This document shows, in pieces, positions 35,577 through 45,546 of a DNA stretch of 64,000 nt. Position 1 is the stretch's first letter, and the number at the start of each line of letters is the position of its first letter. The notes beneath the pieces were generated by a model that was not told where the DNA came from, ran no database searches, and saw only the letters and a list, made by a program, of their open reading frames with translations. Source of the DNA: Rhodobacteraceae bacterium LMO-JJ12. Its GTDB lineage: Bacteria > Pseudomonadota > Alphaproteobacteria > Rhodobacterales > Rhodobacteraceae. The position numbers and the translations under genes were made by a program. Location: positions 124,001 through 188,000 of the forward strand of contig JAKGBX010000003.1 in NCBI GenBank assembly GCA_021555075.1, in the 5' to 3' direction.

Positions 35577-38500
35577 ACCCCGGCGGTATCCTGTCTTATT
35601 TTACCCGTCATGCGACGGCGGCGAACCTGCTTTTGGTGATGTTGCTGGTGGCGGGGCTTGCTGCCTTGCCGAAGATGCGTGCGCAGTTTTTTCCCGATGT
35701 GATCATCGACAACGTGCGCGTGAACGTCGATTGGGAAGGCGCGGGGGCCGAAGACCTGGACGGTGCCATCGTGCAGGTTTTGGAGCCTGTGCTTTTGGCG
35801 GTGGAAGGTGTGGAAAGTTCTTCAACCGGGTCGTCGGAAGGGCGCGCGCGCATCGCTCTGGAATTTGAGCCGGGATGGGATATGGCGCGGGCCGCCGACG
35901 ATGTGCAGACGGCGCTTGATGGGGTGACAACCCTGCCCGAGGACGCAGAGGAACCCGAAGTCATCAGGGGCGTATGGCGCGACCGGGTGACCGACGTGGT
36001 GATCACCGGGCCGGTGGGCAGTGAACAGTTGGGGCGGTTTGCCGATGAGTTCGTCTCACGGCTGTTTGCCGAAGGGGTGACGCGCACCACGATCCGGGGC
36101 GTCGCGGCGCCGCGCACCGTGATCGAGGTGACATCGGCCAATCTGATCGCCCATGACATCAGCTTTGCCCAGATTGCCGCGGCGGTTGCCGCCGAGGTCA
36201 ATGCCGATCCTGCGGGGGATGTGGAAGGGGCCAATACGCGCGTGCGGACCGGCACGGAGAAGCGGGCGCCGGAACAGTTGGCGCAGGTGGTTTTGCGGGT
36301 CAATCCGGGCGGTGCGAAGCTGACTGTGGGAGATGTTGCGCAGATCCGGCGCGAGGGGATGGACCGCAACCGAAGCTATTATGTCGGTGAGAACCCGGCG
36401 ACGTCGATCCGGGTCGACAGATCGGCGCAGGGCGATGCGATCAAGATCCAGGCGCAGGTCGAAAAGGTGGCCGCCGAGATGCAGGCGACAATGCCTGCCG
36501 GTGTGTCCATCGAGCTTATCCGCACGCGGGCCGAGGCGATTACCGACCGGCTTGATATCCTGATCGATAATGGCGCGATGGGGCTGGTTCTGGTTCTGTT
36601 GCTGTTGTTCCTGTTTCTCAACGCGCGCACGGCGTTTTGGGTGGCGGCGGGCATTCCGGTGTCGATGCTGACCGCGATTGCGTTGATGTATGCCTTTGGG
36701 CTGACGATCAACATGATCTCGCTTTTCGCGCTGATCATCACGCTGGGCATTGTGGTGGATGATGCCATTGTGGTGGGGGAGCACGCCGATGCGCGGGTCA
36801 AGCAATTGGGCGAGAAGCCGTTAGAGGCGGCGGAGAACGCGGCGCGGCGTATGTCGTTGCCTGTCTTTGCCTCGACGCTGACCACAATCATCGCGTTTTT
36901 CGGGCTGACCGTTATTTCAGGGCGGTTCGGCGATATGATTGCCGATATTCCGTTTACCGTGATCATGGTCTTGGTGGCGAGCCTTGTGGAGTGCTTTCTG
37001 ATCCTGCCCAATCACATGGCGCATGCTCTGAAACATTCGGCCAAAGAGCATTGGTATGATCTGCCCTCAAGGTTGGTCAATCGCGGCTTTGTGTGGGTGC
37101 GTCAGTGGCTGTTTCGCCCGTTTATCGCCGGAGTTGTCTGGGCGCGCTATCCGGTGTTGGCGGGGGCGGTCTTGTTATTGGCAGTGCAAGCGGCGAGTTT
37201 CATTCGCGGCGATGTGCAATGGCGGTTTTTCAATTCGCCCGAGCGCGGTTCAGTGACCGGCAATTTCGCCATGGCGCCGGGGGCGATACGTGCGGATTCG
37301 ATTGCGCAAATGCATTCGCTGCAAGCCGCAGTCGATACGCTGGGTGCGGAATATGAGGAGCGCTATGGGCGCAATCCGATTGATTATGTGATTGCCGAGG
37401 TGGGGGGCAATTCGGGGCGTGATTTGCCCGGTGCCGAAACCAAGGATGCCGATTTGTTGGGGGGCATTGCAATCGAGCTGATTGATGCCGATCTGCGGCC
37501 TTATTCCAGCTTTGCCTTTGTCGCCGAATTGCAGGATCGCGTGGAACACCATCCGCTGGTTGAGGTACTGAGCTTTCGCGGCTGGCGTTCAGGGCCGGGA
37601 GGCGATGCGCTGGACGTGCAGTTTTTTGGTGCGGAGGCCGAGACGCTGAAGGCGGCGTCGGAGGCGTTGAAAACCGCTTTGCTGCGCTATCCCGAAGTGA
37701 GTGCGGTTGAGGATAGTCTGCCTTATGACAAGGACGAGTTGATCCTTGAATTGACGGCGCAAGGGCAAGCGTTGGGCTTTACCATTGATGGGTTGGGGCG
37801 GGTGCTGCGGCATCGTCTGAACGGGCTTGAGGCGGCGACCTATCCCGACGGGCCACGCAGCGCCGAAATTCGCGTGGAGCTGCCCAAGGGGGAGTTGACG
37901 GCGGATTTCATGGAACGCAGCCAGATGCGCACGCCATCGGGCGCATATGTGCCGCTGGCCGATATCGTGAGCGTGCAGCACCGCGCCGGGTTCTCGATGG
38001 TGAAGCGGGAGAATGGTATTCGCACCGTGTCGGTCACCGGCGATATTTCCGAAGATGATCCGGCGCGCGCTGCCGAGATCATGCGGGCGTTGGAGCAGGA
38101 AATTCTGCCCGATATCGCCGCGCGTCATCAGGTGGAATGGCAGCTTGCCGGGCTTTCTGAGCAGGAGGAGGAATTCCTCGCTGATGCCAAGCTTGGGTTG
38201 TTGCTGTGTCTAACGGGTATCTATCTGGTGCTGGCATGGGTGTTTTCGAGTTGGACCAGACCGCTGGTGGTGATGGCGATTATTCCTTTCGGGTTGGTCG
38301 GTACGATCTATGGCCATGCAGCGTGGGATGTGCCGCTAAGCATGTTCACGGTGGTGGGGCTGTTGGGGATGATCGGGATTATTATAAATGATTCCATTGT
38401 GTTGGTCACAACCATTGACGAATATGCCAGCGAACGTGGGCTGGTGCCGTCAATCATTGATGGCGCAGCGGATCGGTTGCGGCCCGTGTTTCTGACCACG

Positions 38501-38962
38501 GCGACGACGGTGATCGGCCTTGCACCGTTGCTCTATGAACGCTCGCAGCAGGCGCTATTTCTCAAGCCGACGGTCATCACACTGGTTTACGGCCTTGGCT
38601 TTGGCATGGTGCTGGTTCTGATGGTGGTGCCTGCGCTGATGGCGATACAGTCGGATGTTCAGCGTCAGGTTGCTGCGTTTCGCCACGGCATTCGCGCGCG
38701 CAAGGGCGCGGGGCTGGTACGGGGGCTGACCGGGGCGGGCGCTGCGCTGGTGTTGATCTGGTTGGCAATGACGATGGGGCATGTGCTTTGGACGGGCGCG
38801 CTCTGGTCCGGGCTGGATGCGGTCTTGCCGGGGCTTGGGGCAATGCCTTCGATGCTGGCGGGGCTGATCGCGTTTGTGCTCGGGGTCTTTGCGGTGAGTA
38901 TCGGGCTGTTTGTGATTGGCGCTTTGGGGCGGCTGACGGCGGCGCGCGGCGCGCGGAGTTAA
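35573..38962 (+). CDS. RND family efflux transporter permease
   Basis: A 1129-residue inner membrane pump with twelve membrane helices and two large periplasmic loops. The first helix is followed by MRAQFFPDVIIDNVRV. The proton-relay segment in helix 4 is ITLGIVVDDAIVVGEHADAR, where Asp-Asp is conserved. The second-half repeat has GMIGIIINDSIVL. The start MNPGGILSYFTRHATAANLL at 35573 is the family's usual opening; ATGs at 35546 and 35558 are also in frame. With the adaptor it forms a tripartite pump. No outer membrane channel gene is nearby. Confidence 0.93.
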   Translation: MNPGGILSYFTRHATAANLLLVMLLVAGLAALPKMRAQFFPDVIIDNVRVNVDWEGAGAEDLDGAIVQVLEPVLLAVEGVESSSTGSSEGRARIALEFEPGWDMARAADDVQTALDGVTTLPEDAEEPEVIRGVWRDRVTDVVITGPVGSEQLGRFADEFVSRLFAEGVTRTTIRGVAAPRTVIEVTSANLIAHDISFAQIAAAVAAEVNADPAGDVEGANTRVRTGTEKRAPEQLAQVVLRVNPGGAKLTVGDVAQIRREGMDRNRSYYVGENPATSIRVDRSAQGDAIKIQAQVEKVAAEMQATMPAGVSIELIRTRAEAITDRLDILIDNGAMGLVLVLLLLFLFLNARTAFWVAAGIPVSMLTAIALMYAFGLTINMISLFALIITLGIVVDDAIVVGEHADARVKQLGEKPLEAAENAARRMSLPVFASTLTTIIAFFGLTVISGRFGDMIADIPFTVIMVLVASLVECFLILPNHMAHALKHSAKEHWYDLPSRLVNRGFVWVRQWLFRPFIAGVVWARYPVLAGAVLLLAVQAASFIRGDVQWRFFNSPERGSVTGNFAMAPGAIRADSIAQMHSLQAAVDTLGAEYEERYGRNPIDYVIAEVGGNSGRDLPGAETKDADLLGGIAIELIDADLRPYSSFAFVAELQDRVEHHPLVEVLSFRGWRSGPGGDALDVQFFGAEAETLKAASEALKTALLRYPEVSAVEDSLPYDKDELILELTAQGQALGFTIDGLGRVLRHRLNGLEAATYPDGPRSAEIRVELPKGELTADFMERSQMRTPSGAYVPLADIVSVQHRAGFSMVKRENGIRTVSVTGDISEDDPARAAEIMRALEQEILPDIAARHQVEWQLAGLSEQEEEFLADAKLGLLLCLTGIYLVLAWVFSSWTRPLVVMAIIPFGLVGTIYGHAAWDVPLSMFTVVGLLGMIGIIINDSIVLVTTIDEYASERGLVPSIIDGAADRLRPVFLTTATTVIGLAPLLYERSQQALFLKPTVITLVYGLGFGMVLVLMVVPALMAIQSDVQRQVAAFRHGIRARKGAGLVRGLTGAGAALVLIWLAMTMGHVLWTGALWSGLDAVLPGLGAMPSMLAGLIAFVLGVFAVSIGLFVIGALGRLTAARGARS

Positions 38963-39049
38963 GCCGAAACCCAGCGTAAAACGCCGGGCTGCTGGACCGG
39001 GGGCTGCGGAATCAGATATGGGGGCAGGCGTTGCGCTTGGGGGGATGTC

Positions 39050-40039
39050 ATGCTCAGATCTGTTTCTTTATTCACGGCGCTTGTGGTTTTGTCGGCTTGC
39101 GGCGGTGATCCGCTGGCCAATGTCCAGCGGATTGAGGATGTGGATGTGGCGGATGCTTCGCCCGTGGTTGAAGCGGTGGCAGCACCCCAGGAAAGCGATG
39201 AGAGCGTCGGTTTGTTTCAACGCTTGATGCGCAAACGGCAGGTGACGCCGGAGGCTGAGGCCGACGTGGCAACTGAGACTGGGAGCGATGACGCTTCCGC
39301 TGATGCCGCTCGGGTCGAGACAGTGCAGACGGTTGAAACCGCCGCCCCACGCAAGCGCGGCTGGTTGTTTGGCGGAAGTTCCAAGACCAAAGCTGCGGGG
39401 GATGCGCCCGGTGAGGTCGCTGCGGGCGAATCTGCGCAGACGGTCCAACTGGCCTCGCTTGAGGCGGCGCCGAGCGTTGCGCCGACGCGTCAGAGCAATA
39501 CGCGCCGGGGATTTTTTGGCGGCTCAAAATCGGCCGGGCCTGGGGCGTCTAACCTGCGTGAGGTTCTGGCGGGCGAGGTTCTTCCCTATGGCGAGATCGC
39601 GCGCGCCTGCCATGCCAAGGGGTCGAAACTGGGTCAGGTCGTCGCCAAATACCCAGAGCGCGGCACGAAATACCGGGTTTATGACAGCGCGCCGGGGCAC
39701 GTTGGGCTGCATAGTTTCTTCATCACCGGCTTTGCCGATGGGTGCCCACGCCAGTTTACCGCCGCGTTGGCAGTGTTCGGCTCGCCCGGCATGTATGAGG
39801 CGCTGCGCTATGGCCTGCCTGTTAACGAGCGCAGCAGAAAGCCGACCGATATTGCCTATGAAAAGGTGAAATCCAGCAAGTGTGGCGTTAGCCGGACGAA
39901 ACCTTGCGGTTCCAAGATTTCGCGGCTGGAGAAAGACACTGTGTTCCTGAGCCTTTATAATCGGTTTGAGGGCGCGCAGGGCTGGACCAATCTGTTGCTG
40001 AGCGATGGCAAGGTGGTGGCGTTGGACAAGGAAGGCTGA
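39050..40039 (+). CDS. Putative outer membrane lipoprotein of unknown function
   Basis: A 329-residue protein with a lipoprotein signal (LFTALVVLSACGG, lipobox LSAC, Cys at residue 17). A disordered region rich in Ala, Glu and Val has two related GWLFGGSSKTK/GFFGGSKSAG segments. A conserved-looking C-terminal domain starts near residue 170 (LREVLAGEVLPYGEIARACHAKG). That domain has paired cysteines (CGVSRTKPCGSK) likely forming disulfides in the periplasm. No family is recognised. It follows the RND pump gene by 87 nt. Confidence 0.8.
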   Translation: MLRSVSLFTALVVLSACGGDPLANVQRIEDVDVADASPVVEAVAAPQESDESVGLFQRLMRKRQVTPEAEADVATETGSDDASADAARVETVQTVETAAPRKRGWLFGGSSKTKAAGDAPGEVAAGESAQTVQLASLEAAPSVAPTRQSNTRRGFFGGSKSAGPGASNLREVLAGEVLPYGEIARACHAKGSKLGQVVAKYPERGTKYRVYDSAPGHVGLHSFFITGFADGCPRQFTAALAVFGSPGMYEALRYGLPVNERSRKPTDIAYEKVKSSKCGVSRTKPCGSKISRLEKDTVFLSLYNRFEGAQGWTNLLLSDGKVVALDKEG

Positions 40040-40057
40040 GGCGGATTGCTCCGCCTC
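40038..40057. terminator. Hairpin at the end of the lipoprotein gene
   Basis: GAGGCGGA (40038-40045) pairs perfectly with TCCGCCTC (40050-40057) across a 4-nt loop, overlapping the stop of the lipoprotein gene and lying 12 nt beyond the stop of the minus-strand gene. T residues follow only weakly on the plus strand, so it may serve both convergent transcripts. Confidence 0.5.
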
Positions 40058-40069
40058 TTGCCGGGGATT

Positions 40070-40330
40070 TTACGCTTGGGTCTGGCGGCGTGCCTGTCGC
40101 GACGCGGTGGCTGATTTCGCGCGGTAAGTGCGCCCGGCGCGCTGTGTGACGTTGGCAGGGGGTGTCGCTTTGACAGGGGGGCGGGGCCGCAAAAAGCCAG
40201 TCAGCATGCGAAAAAGTGATTTCAGGGCCTCATGATAGCTTTGGGCACGAATTTGGCGAGTGCGGGCAAAGTAATAGGCATAATCAATCGAACCGTCGGC
40301 TAGGGTTTTGTAATCGGGTTGCTGTGTCAT
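40070..40330 (-). CDS. Small basic protein of unknown function
   Basis: An 86-residue protein. Its N-terminal half is regular (YKTLADGSIDYAYYFARTRQIRAQSYHEALKSLFRML) and its C-terminal half is basic and disordered (RAGRTYRAKSATASRQARR). GGAAGGA lies nine bases before the ATG at 40330, which supports this start over the ATG at 40480. The N-terminal half has a pattern common in short roseobacter proteins, but I cannot name a function. It is divergent from the winged-helix hydrolase gene. Confidence 0.7.
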   Translation of the reverse strand: MTQQPDYKTLADGSIDYAYYFARTRQIRAQSYHEALKSLFRMLTGFLRPRPPVKATPPANVTQRAGRTYRAKSATASRQARRQTQA

Positions 40331-40478
40331 CTGGTGTTCCTTCCACGTTGATGAGATCAGCATGCCTGCCGATGCGCTGCCCCACTTGAAGAACACCTTT
40401 AGAAGCCCTTGAGATTTCCTTGATTTTCGTTGGGTTTCGCCTGATCGTTGCTGCATTCCCAAGGGAAAGCAGAATTTC

Positions 40479-41675
40479 ATGCGCTATCGCTTTGCCAATT
40501 GCGTTCTTGATACCGACCGCCGTGGGTTGTTGCGCGATGGTGAGGCAGTGTCGGTCGAGCCGCAGGTGTTTGATCTGTTGGAATTGCTTGCGCAGAACGC
40601 CGGGGCGATGGTGAGCAAGGATCAACTGATCGAGGTGGTCTGGGGCGGGCGGATCGTGTCGGAGGCGACGATCAGCGCGCGGATCAATGCGGCGCGCCGT
40701 GCTGTAGGGGATACCGGCAAGGCGCAGGCGGTGATCAGAACTGTGCCGCGTCGGGGGTTCGAGATGGTGGCGGCGGTTATTGCCGAAGGGAGCGGTGCGG
40801 GACCCGCGCCGCAGGCTGCATCCGACATCCCGCAAACCATCCGCTATACCACGTCAAAGGATGGCACCAGCATCGCCTATGGCGTGTCGGGCAGCGGGCC
40901 GCCGTTGATGCGTGCGGGGCATTTTCTGACCCATCTTGAGGTCGATTGGCGGCAATCGGTGTTTCGCCCGTTTCTTCAGACGTTGAGCCGCGCGCATAGG
41001 CTCGTGCGCTATGACATGCGCGGAATGGGGCTGTCACAGCCGGATGCTGAGGAACTAACGATTGAGCGCTATATCGAGGATATGTTGGCTGTGGCCGATA
41101 AGGCGGGGTTGGAGCGGTTTCCGATCCTGGGGATTTCGCAAGGCGTGCCAATCGCCGTGAAATTTGCCGCTGAATTCCCCGAGCGGGTGAGCCGTTTGGT
41201 GCTTTATGGCGGATTTGCCCAAGGGCGTGCGCTGCGCGATGGCGGGATGCGTGTGGAAGAGGCCGAAGCGATGAAGGCGATGATCCGCGCCGGGTGGGGC
41301 AAGCCGGGAAGCGCGTTTGTCTCGGCCTTTACGGCGGTGTTTTGCCCGGATGCCACCAAAGCGGAACGCGACAGTCTGGTTGAGACACAACAGGCGTCGG
41401 CCACGCCCGAAATGGCGTTGAAGATCAGAACGGCGCTGGATCACTTGGATGTGAGTGACGCGCTTGCCAAGATCGTCGCGCCGACATTGGTGGTTCATGC
41501 CAGCAACGATGCGGTCAATCCGATGTCACAGGCGCGTTTTCTGGCGGCGCATATCGCGGGGGCGGAATTGCGGGTGTTGGAGAGCAATAACCATCTGTTT
41601 GTGCCGTCCTGCCCGGCGACGGATGAGTTGTTGGCGGTCTGTCTGGAATTTCTGGGGCGCGATTTGGATCAGTAG
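40479..41675 (+). CDS. OmpR-type winged helix fused to an alpha/beta hydrolase
   Basis: A 398-residue two-domain protein. Residues 1-100 form a Trans_reg_C winged helix (CVLDTDRRGLLRDGEAVSVEPQVFDLLELL, then SEATISARINAARRAVGD and RTVPRRGFEMV). Residues 115-395 form an alpha/beta hydrolase with YDMRGMGLSQPDAEE, the nucleophile elbow GISQG near residue 220, an acid in VHASNDAVNP and His in ESNNHLF. No receiver domain or membrane helix is present. It could be a regulator that senses a small ester or lactone through the hydrolase domain; this is inference. The ATG at 40479 is consistent with the winged-helix start. Confidence 0.88.
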   Translation: MRYRFANCVLDTDRRGLLRDGEAVSVEPQVFDLLELLAQNAGAMVSKDQLIEVVWGGRIVSEATISARINAARRAVGDTGKAQAVIRTVPRRGFEMVAAVIAEGSGAGPAPQAASDIPQTIRYTTSKDGTSIAYGVSGSGPPLMRAGHFLTHLEVDWRQSVFRPFLQTLSRAHRLVRYDMRGMGLSQPDAEELTIERYIEDMLAVADKAGLERFPILGISQGVPIAVKFAAEFPERVSRLVLYGGFAQGRALRDGGMRVEEAEAMKAMIRAGWGKPGSAFVSAFTAVFCPDATKAERDSLVETQQASATPEMALKIRTALDHLDVSDALAKIVAPTLVVHASNDAVNPMSQARFLAAHIAGAELRVLESNNHLFVPSCPATDELLAVCLEFLGRDLDQ

Positions 41676-41866
41676 TGCGGCGGGGGTGGTTCAGAGGCGC
41701 CGAACGTATGGCTGCCACTGGCGGCTTCGCGTTCCCCTTCGCGGCGCATCAGCATTTCGACCCGGCGTTTGAGCGTGTCTATGTCCTCGGCCTGCGTGGC
41801 GATGATCGTGCTGAGATCATCGACGGTGCGTTCGAGATGGGCGATTTTTTCTTCGAGCCGTTCCAT
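41669..41866 (-). CDS. slyX: SlyX family protein
   Basis: A 65-residue protein with a coiled-coil N-terminus (MERLEEKIAHLERTVDDLSTI, then DIDTLKRRVEMLMRRE) and a Pro-rich end PPPPHY, the typical SlyX layout. The start is the ATG at 41866. It ends within the last 7 nt of the convergent hydrolase gene. The family's function is not established. Confidence 0.85.
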   Translation of the reverse strand: MERLEEKIAHLERTVDDLSTIIATQAEDIDTLKRRVEMLMRREGEREAASGSHTFGASEPPPPHY

Positions 41867-41954
41867 GAGTTTCTTCTGACGTGGAGGGGCGGAGCGGTCA
41901 AGGGCCGTTCGGGGGGCTGTGGGCGGCGATTGGCGGGGGCTCTGCCCCCGCGCC

Positions 41955-41985
41955 CCCGGGATACTTTGGGCAAGATGAAAGAGGG
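41955..41985 (+). repeat. Intergenic repeat, copy 4
   Basis: CCCCCGGGATACTTTGGGCAAGATGAAAGAG preceded by a GGGGGC...GCCCCC palindrome (41937-41948). It lies 101 nt before hisS and matches the other three copies in its ATATTTT-GCAAGATGAA part. Confidence 0.6.
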
Positions 41986-42086
41986 GCGGGTGAATGTGGT
42001 GGGGTTCGGCGTCCAACCACCACCTTGCCCCTGCGCGGGCCATCCGGTAGAGGCAAGGCGCAAGTTCAAGGCAAGGAAAAGCCCCT

Positions 42087-43574
42087 ATGGCCAAGCAGAA
42101 AAAAGCCCCGCGCCCCAAGGCGATCACGCCCAAGGGCTTTCGCGATTATTTTGGTACGGATGTGACCGAACGCGCCGAGATGCTGCAAAAGATTGCCGGG
42201 GTCTATCACGCCTATGGGTTTGACGCGTTGGAAAGCAGCGCGGTTGAGACGGTTGAGGCGCTGGGCAAGTTTCTGCCGGATGTGGACCGCCCGAATGAAG
42301 GTGTGTTCGCTTGGCAGGAAGATGATGACGGCGACAAGGGCGATTGGCTGGCTCTGCGCTATGATCTGACAGCACCTTTGGCGCGGGTTTATGCCCAGCA
42401 CCGCAATGATTTGCCCACACCTTATCGGCGCTATGCCATGGGGCCGGTGTGGCGCAACGAAAAGCCGGGACCGGGGCGGTATCGTCAGTTTTACCAGTGC
42501 GATGCGGATACGGTGGGCAGCTCAAACGTGGCGGCGGACGCCGAGATTTGCGCGATGCTGGCCGATTGTCTTGAGAAGGTTGGGATTGAGCGCGGCGATT
42601 ACATCGTGCGGGTGAACAACCGCAAGGTTTTGAATGGTGTGTTGGAAGTGATGAATGTCGGCGAGGGCGAGGCGCGCGATGCCGTGCTGCGCACCATCGA
42701 CAAGTTTGACAAGGTCGGCGAAGCTGGTGTTCGTGAGTTGCTGGGCAAGGGGCGTTTGGATGCCTCGGGCGCGTACATCGACGGTGTGGGTTTAAGCGAT
42801 GCGCAGGCCGAGCCGGTAGTGCGGTTTCTGACCTCAAAGGGTGCGGATAATGGCGCGACATTGGCGAATTTGCGTGAAGCGATTGGCGCAAGCGCGATTG
42901 GTGCCGAAGGCGTCGCGGAGTTGGAAGAGATTGCCGCGCTTTTGGCGGCGCAAGGTTATGGTCCCGACCGGATCGTTATCGACCCCTCCGTTGTGCGCGG
43001 CCTCGGTTACTACACCGGGCCGGTTTATGAGGCGGAGTTGACCTTTGAAATCCTCGACGAAAAGGGGCGCAAGCGGCAGTTTGGATCGGTTGCGGGTGGT
43101 GGGCGCTATGACGATCTGGTCAAGCGGTTTACTGGTCAGGCGGTTCCCGCGACCGGGGTTTCCATCGGCGTGGATCGCTTGTTGGCGGCGCTGCGTGAGA
43201 AGGGGCGGATCGTCTCAAAATCGCAGGGACCAGTCGTGGTCACAGTGATGGATCGCGAGAGGATGGCAGACTATCAGGCGATGGTGGGCGAGTTGCGCGC
43301 GGCGGGTATTCGCGCCGAAGTGTATCTGGGCAATCCAAAGAATTTTGGCAATCAGCTTAAGTATGCCGATAAGCGCGAAAGCCCGGTGGCGGTGATTGCC
43401 GGGAGTGAGGAATTCGAGGCGGGGCGGGTGCAGATCAAGGATTTGATTTTGGGCGCAAAGATTGCCGAAAACGCCACACTGGAAGAATGGAAAGAGCGCC
43501 CGAGCCAGTTTGAGGTGAAGCGCACGGAATTGGTGGCCAAGGTGCGTGAAATCCTTGCCGGGCAGGCGGACTGA
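42087..43574 (+). CDS. hisS: Histidyl-tRNA synthetase
   Basis: A 495-residue class II synthetase with motif 1 near [11 protein letters not shown], motif 2 [15 protein letters not shown] with [20 protein letters not shown], the His-A segment [14 protein letters not shown], motif 3 [10 protein letters not shown], and the C-terminal anticodon-binding domain. Its length fits the alphaproteobacterial long form. hisZ, its paralogue, starts one base after the stop, and hisG overlaps that. Confidence 0.96.
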   Translation: MAKQKKAPRPKAITPKGFRDYFGTDVTERAEMLQKIAGVYHAYGFDALESSAVETVEALGKFLPDVDRPNEGVFAWQEDDDGDKGDWLALRYDLTAPLARVYAQHRNDLPTPYRRYAMGPVWRNEKPGPGRYRQFYQCDADTVGSSNVAADAEICAMLADCLEKVGIERGDYIVRVNNRKVLNGVLEVMNVGEGEARDAVLRTIDKFDKVGEAGVRELLGKGRLDASGAYIDGVGLSDAQAEPVVRFLTSKGADNGATLANLREAIGASAIGAEGVAELEEIAALLAAQGYGPDRIVIDPSVVRGLGYYTGPVYEAELTFEILDEKGRKRQFGSVAGGGRYDDLVKRFTGQAVPATGVSIGVDRLLAALREKGRIVSKSQGPVVVTVMDRERMADYQAMVGELRAAGIRAEVYLGNPKNFGNQLKYADKRESPVAVIAGSEEFEAGRVQIKDLILGAKIAENATLEEWKERPSQFEVKRTELVAKVREILAGQAD

Positions 43575-43575
43575 G

Positions 43576-44679
43576 ATGCCACAAAGAGCGGCGAACCGGG
43601 CCGAAGCGGCGCGATTGATGCGGGCGTTTGAGGCGGCGGGGGCAACGGCGATTGAGGCGGCGATATTGCTGCCTGCGGAAACCCTGCTTGACCTTTATGG
43701 CGAGGATATTCGCGCGCGCGCCTATGTGACATCGGATGCTTTGCGCGGTGAGCAGATGTTGCGCCCGGATTTCACTGTTCCGGTGGTGCAGATGCATATG
43801 GCGCATGGCGCGGAACCGGCGCGCTATACCTATGCAGGCGAGGTGTTTCGTCGTCAGGAAGACGATGCGGAGCGGGCCAATGAATACCTTCAGGTAGGTT
43901 ATGAGGTGTTTGAACGCGACAATCCGGCGGCGGCGGATGCCGAGGTTTTTGCGCTGATCCAGACTGCGTTGATCGGCCTGCCGGTGCGCGCGGCGACGGG
44001 TGATATCGGGATTTTGACGGCGGCTGTCAGCGGGCTGAACACGACGGAGCGGCGCAAGGCGGCCTTGATGCGTCATATCTGGCGGCCGCGCCGGTTTCGC
44101 GCGCTGATCGACCGGTATTCGGGGCGCGTGCCTATGCCACCCAGCCGCGAAGCATTGTTGGCGGCGGAGGACGCCTTTGCTGAGGCGGGGCCCGAGATCG
44201 GGCTGCGCAGTCGCGCCGAAGTGGAAGCCCGGATTGCGGCGTTGCGCGACGATGCGGAGGCACCGGCGATTGCGGCGGGTGAGGTTGATTTGATGGACGC
44301 GCTTTTGGGCGTGCGCGAAACGATGCCTTATGCGTTGGAACGGTTGCGCGACATCGCGGTGGACATGCCCGCGATTGGCGGCGCGGTTGAGCGGCTGGAC
44401 GCGCGGGGCGAGGCGTTGTCGCAGCGCGGTGTTGATGTGGCGCAGTTGGAATTCGAAGCGACCTATGGGCGCACTCAGATGGAGTATTACGACGGCTTCG
44501 TGTTCGGGTTTTATGCCGATGCGCGCCCCGATCTGCCCGCCGTGGCGACGGGTGGGCGCTATGATGCGCTGACCCGGAGATTGGGGCAGGGCAATGGCAA
44601 GGCGGCGCGTGAAATACCGGCGGTGGGCGGCGTGGTGCGGCCCGGCCTGATGCTTGGCCTGAGGGAGGGACGGCTATGA
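43576..44679 (+). CDS. hisZ: ATP phosphoribosyltransferase regulatory subunit HisZ
   Basis: A 367-residue class II synthetase-like protein without catalytic synthetase motifs. It keeps MLRPDFTVPVVQMHM and AGEVFRRQEDD, and ends with GFVFGFYADARPDLPAVATGGRYDALTRRLG. HisZ allosterically regulates short-form HisG in histidine synthesis. The start is the ATG at 43576. Its stop overlaps the hisG start by 4 nt, which supports stoichiometric coupling. Confidence 0.94.
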   Translation: MPQRAANRAEAARLMRAFEAAGATAIEAAILLPAETLLDLYGEDIRARAYVTSDALRGEQMLRPDFTVPVVQMHMAHGAEPARYTYAGEVFRRQEDDAERANEYLQVGYEVFERDNPAAADAEVFALIQTALIGLPVRAATGDIGILTAAVSGLNTTERRKAALMRHIWRPRRFRALIDRYSGRVPMPPSREALLAAEDAFAEAGPEIGLRSRAEVEARIAALRDDAEAPAIAAGEVDLMDALLGVRETMPYALERLRDIAVDMPAIGGAVERLDARGEALSQRGVDVAQLEFEATYGRTQMEYYDGFVFGFYADARPDLPAVATGGRYDALTRRLGQGNGKAAREIPAVGGVVRPGLMLGLREGRL

Positions 44680-45371
44680 CGATCAAGCTGGGCGTGCCGT
44701 CAAAGGGTCGGTTGATGGAGAAGACATTCCACTGGTTCGGGCAGCGCGGCATCACGTTGATGCGAACCGGGTCAGAGCGGGAATATGCGGCAGCCGTCGG
44801 AGGCATCGATGGGGTTGAATTGGTCCTGCTGTCGGCGGGGGAAATTCCGCGCGAGATGGCCGCTGGGCGTATTCATCTTGGTGTGACGGGAACCGATCTG
44901 GTGCGCGAAAAGCTGGGCGCTTGGGAGCGGCAGGTCGAGGAGTTGGCGCCGCTGGGCTTTGGCCATGCGGATCTGATCATTGCAGTGCCGTCTTGTTGGG
45001 TGGATGTGGATATTCTGGATGATCTGGATGCGGCGGCGGCGGCGTTTCGGGCCAAGCACGGATTTCGCCTGAGGATTGCCACGAAATACCACCGGTTGGT
45101 GCGTGACTTCCTGCGAGAGCATGGGGTTGCGGATTATCAGCTGGTTGACAGTCAGGGCGCGACCGAGGGCACGGTAAAGAACGAGACCGCCGAGGCGGTG
45201 GCCGATATCACCTCGACGGGCGACACGCTGCGGGCCAATCATTTGAAGATGCTGGATGATGGGCTGATCCTGAAGAGTCAGGCGACGCTTTTCCGGGCGC
45301 GAAGTGCCAAATGGAGCAAAGCAGACCTGCAGCTTATGGCCGTCTTGAAGGATAAGCTTGAAATCGACTAA
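44676..45371 (+). CDS. hisG: ATP phosphoribosyltransferase, short form
   Basis: A 231-residue HisG starting IKLGVPSKGRLMEKTFHWF. It has MAAGRIHLGVTGTDLVRE, the PRPP-binding region SQGATEGTVKNETAEAVADI, and TGDTLRANHLKML. It lacks the C-terminal ACT-like regulatory domain, so it needs HisZ. It is the first committed step of histidine synthesis. It ends the hisS-hisZ-hisG operon. Confidence 0.95.
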   Translation: MTIKLGVPSKGRLMEKTFHWFGQRGITLMRTGSEREYAAAVGGIDGVELVLLSAGEIPREMAAGRIHLGVTGTDLVREKLGAWERQVEELAPLGFGHADLIIAVPSCWVDVDILDDLDAAAAAFRAKHGFRLRIATKYHRLVRDFLREHGVADYQLVDSQGATEGTVKNETAEAVADITSTGDTLRANHLKMLDDGLILKSQATLFRARSAKWSKADLQLMAVLKDKLEID

Positions 45372-45546
45372 AGCGTTTCTTGCTAAATCTGTGGCAGGGA
45401 TGAGTAGAAACTCCGCGCAACACTTCAACAGTGTGGGCGTCTCAAGACAAACCCGTTAATCAAGTTTATCTCGAAACGCCTGAATGGGCCGCCGCGCCGG
45501 GAGGGGACGCGGCAGCCCGAGTTGGCCAGTCTCGCGACGTGAGTGG

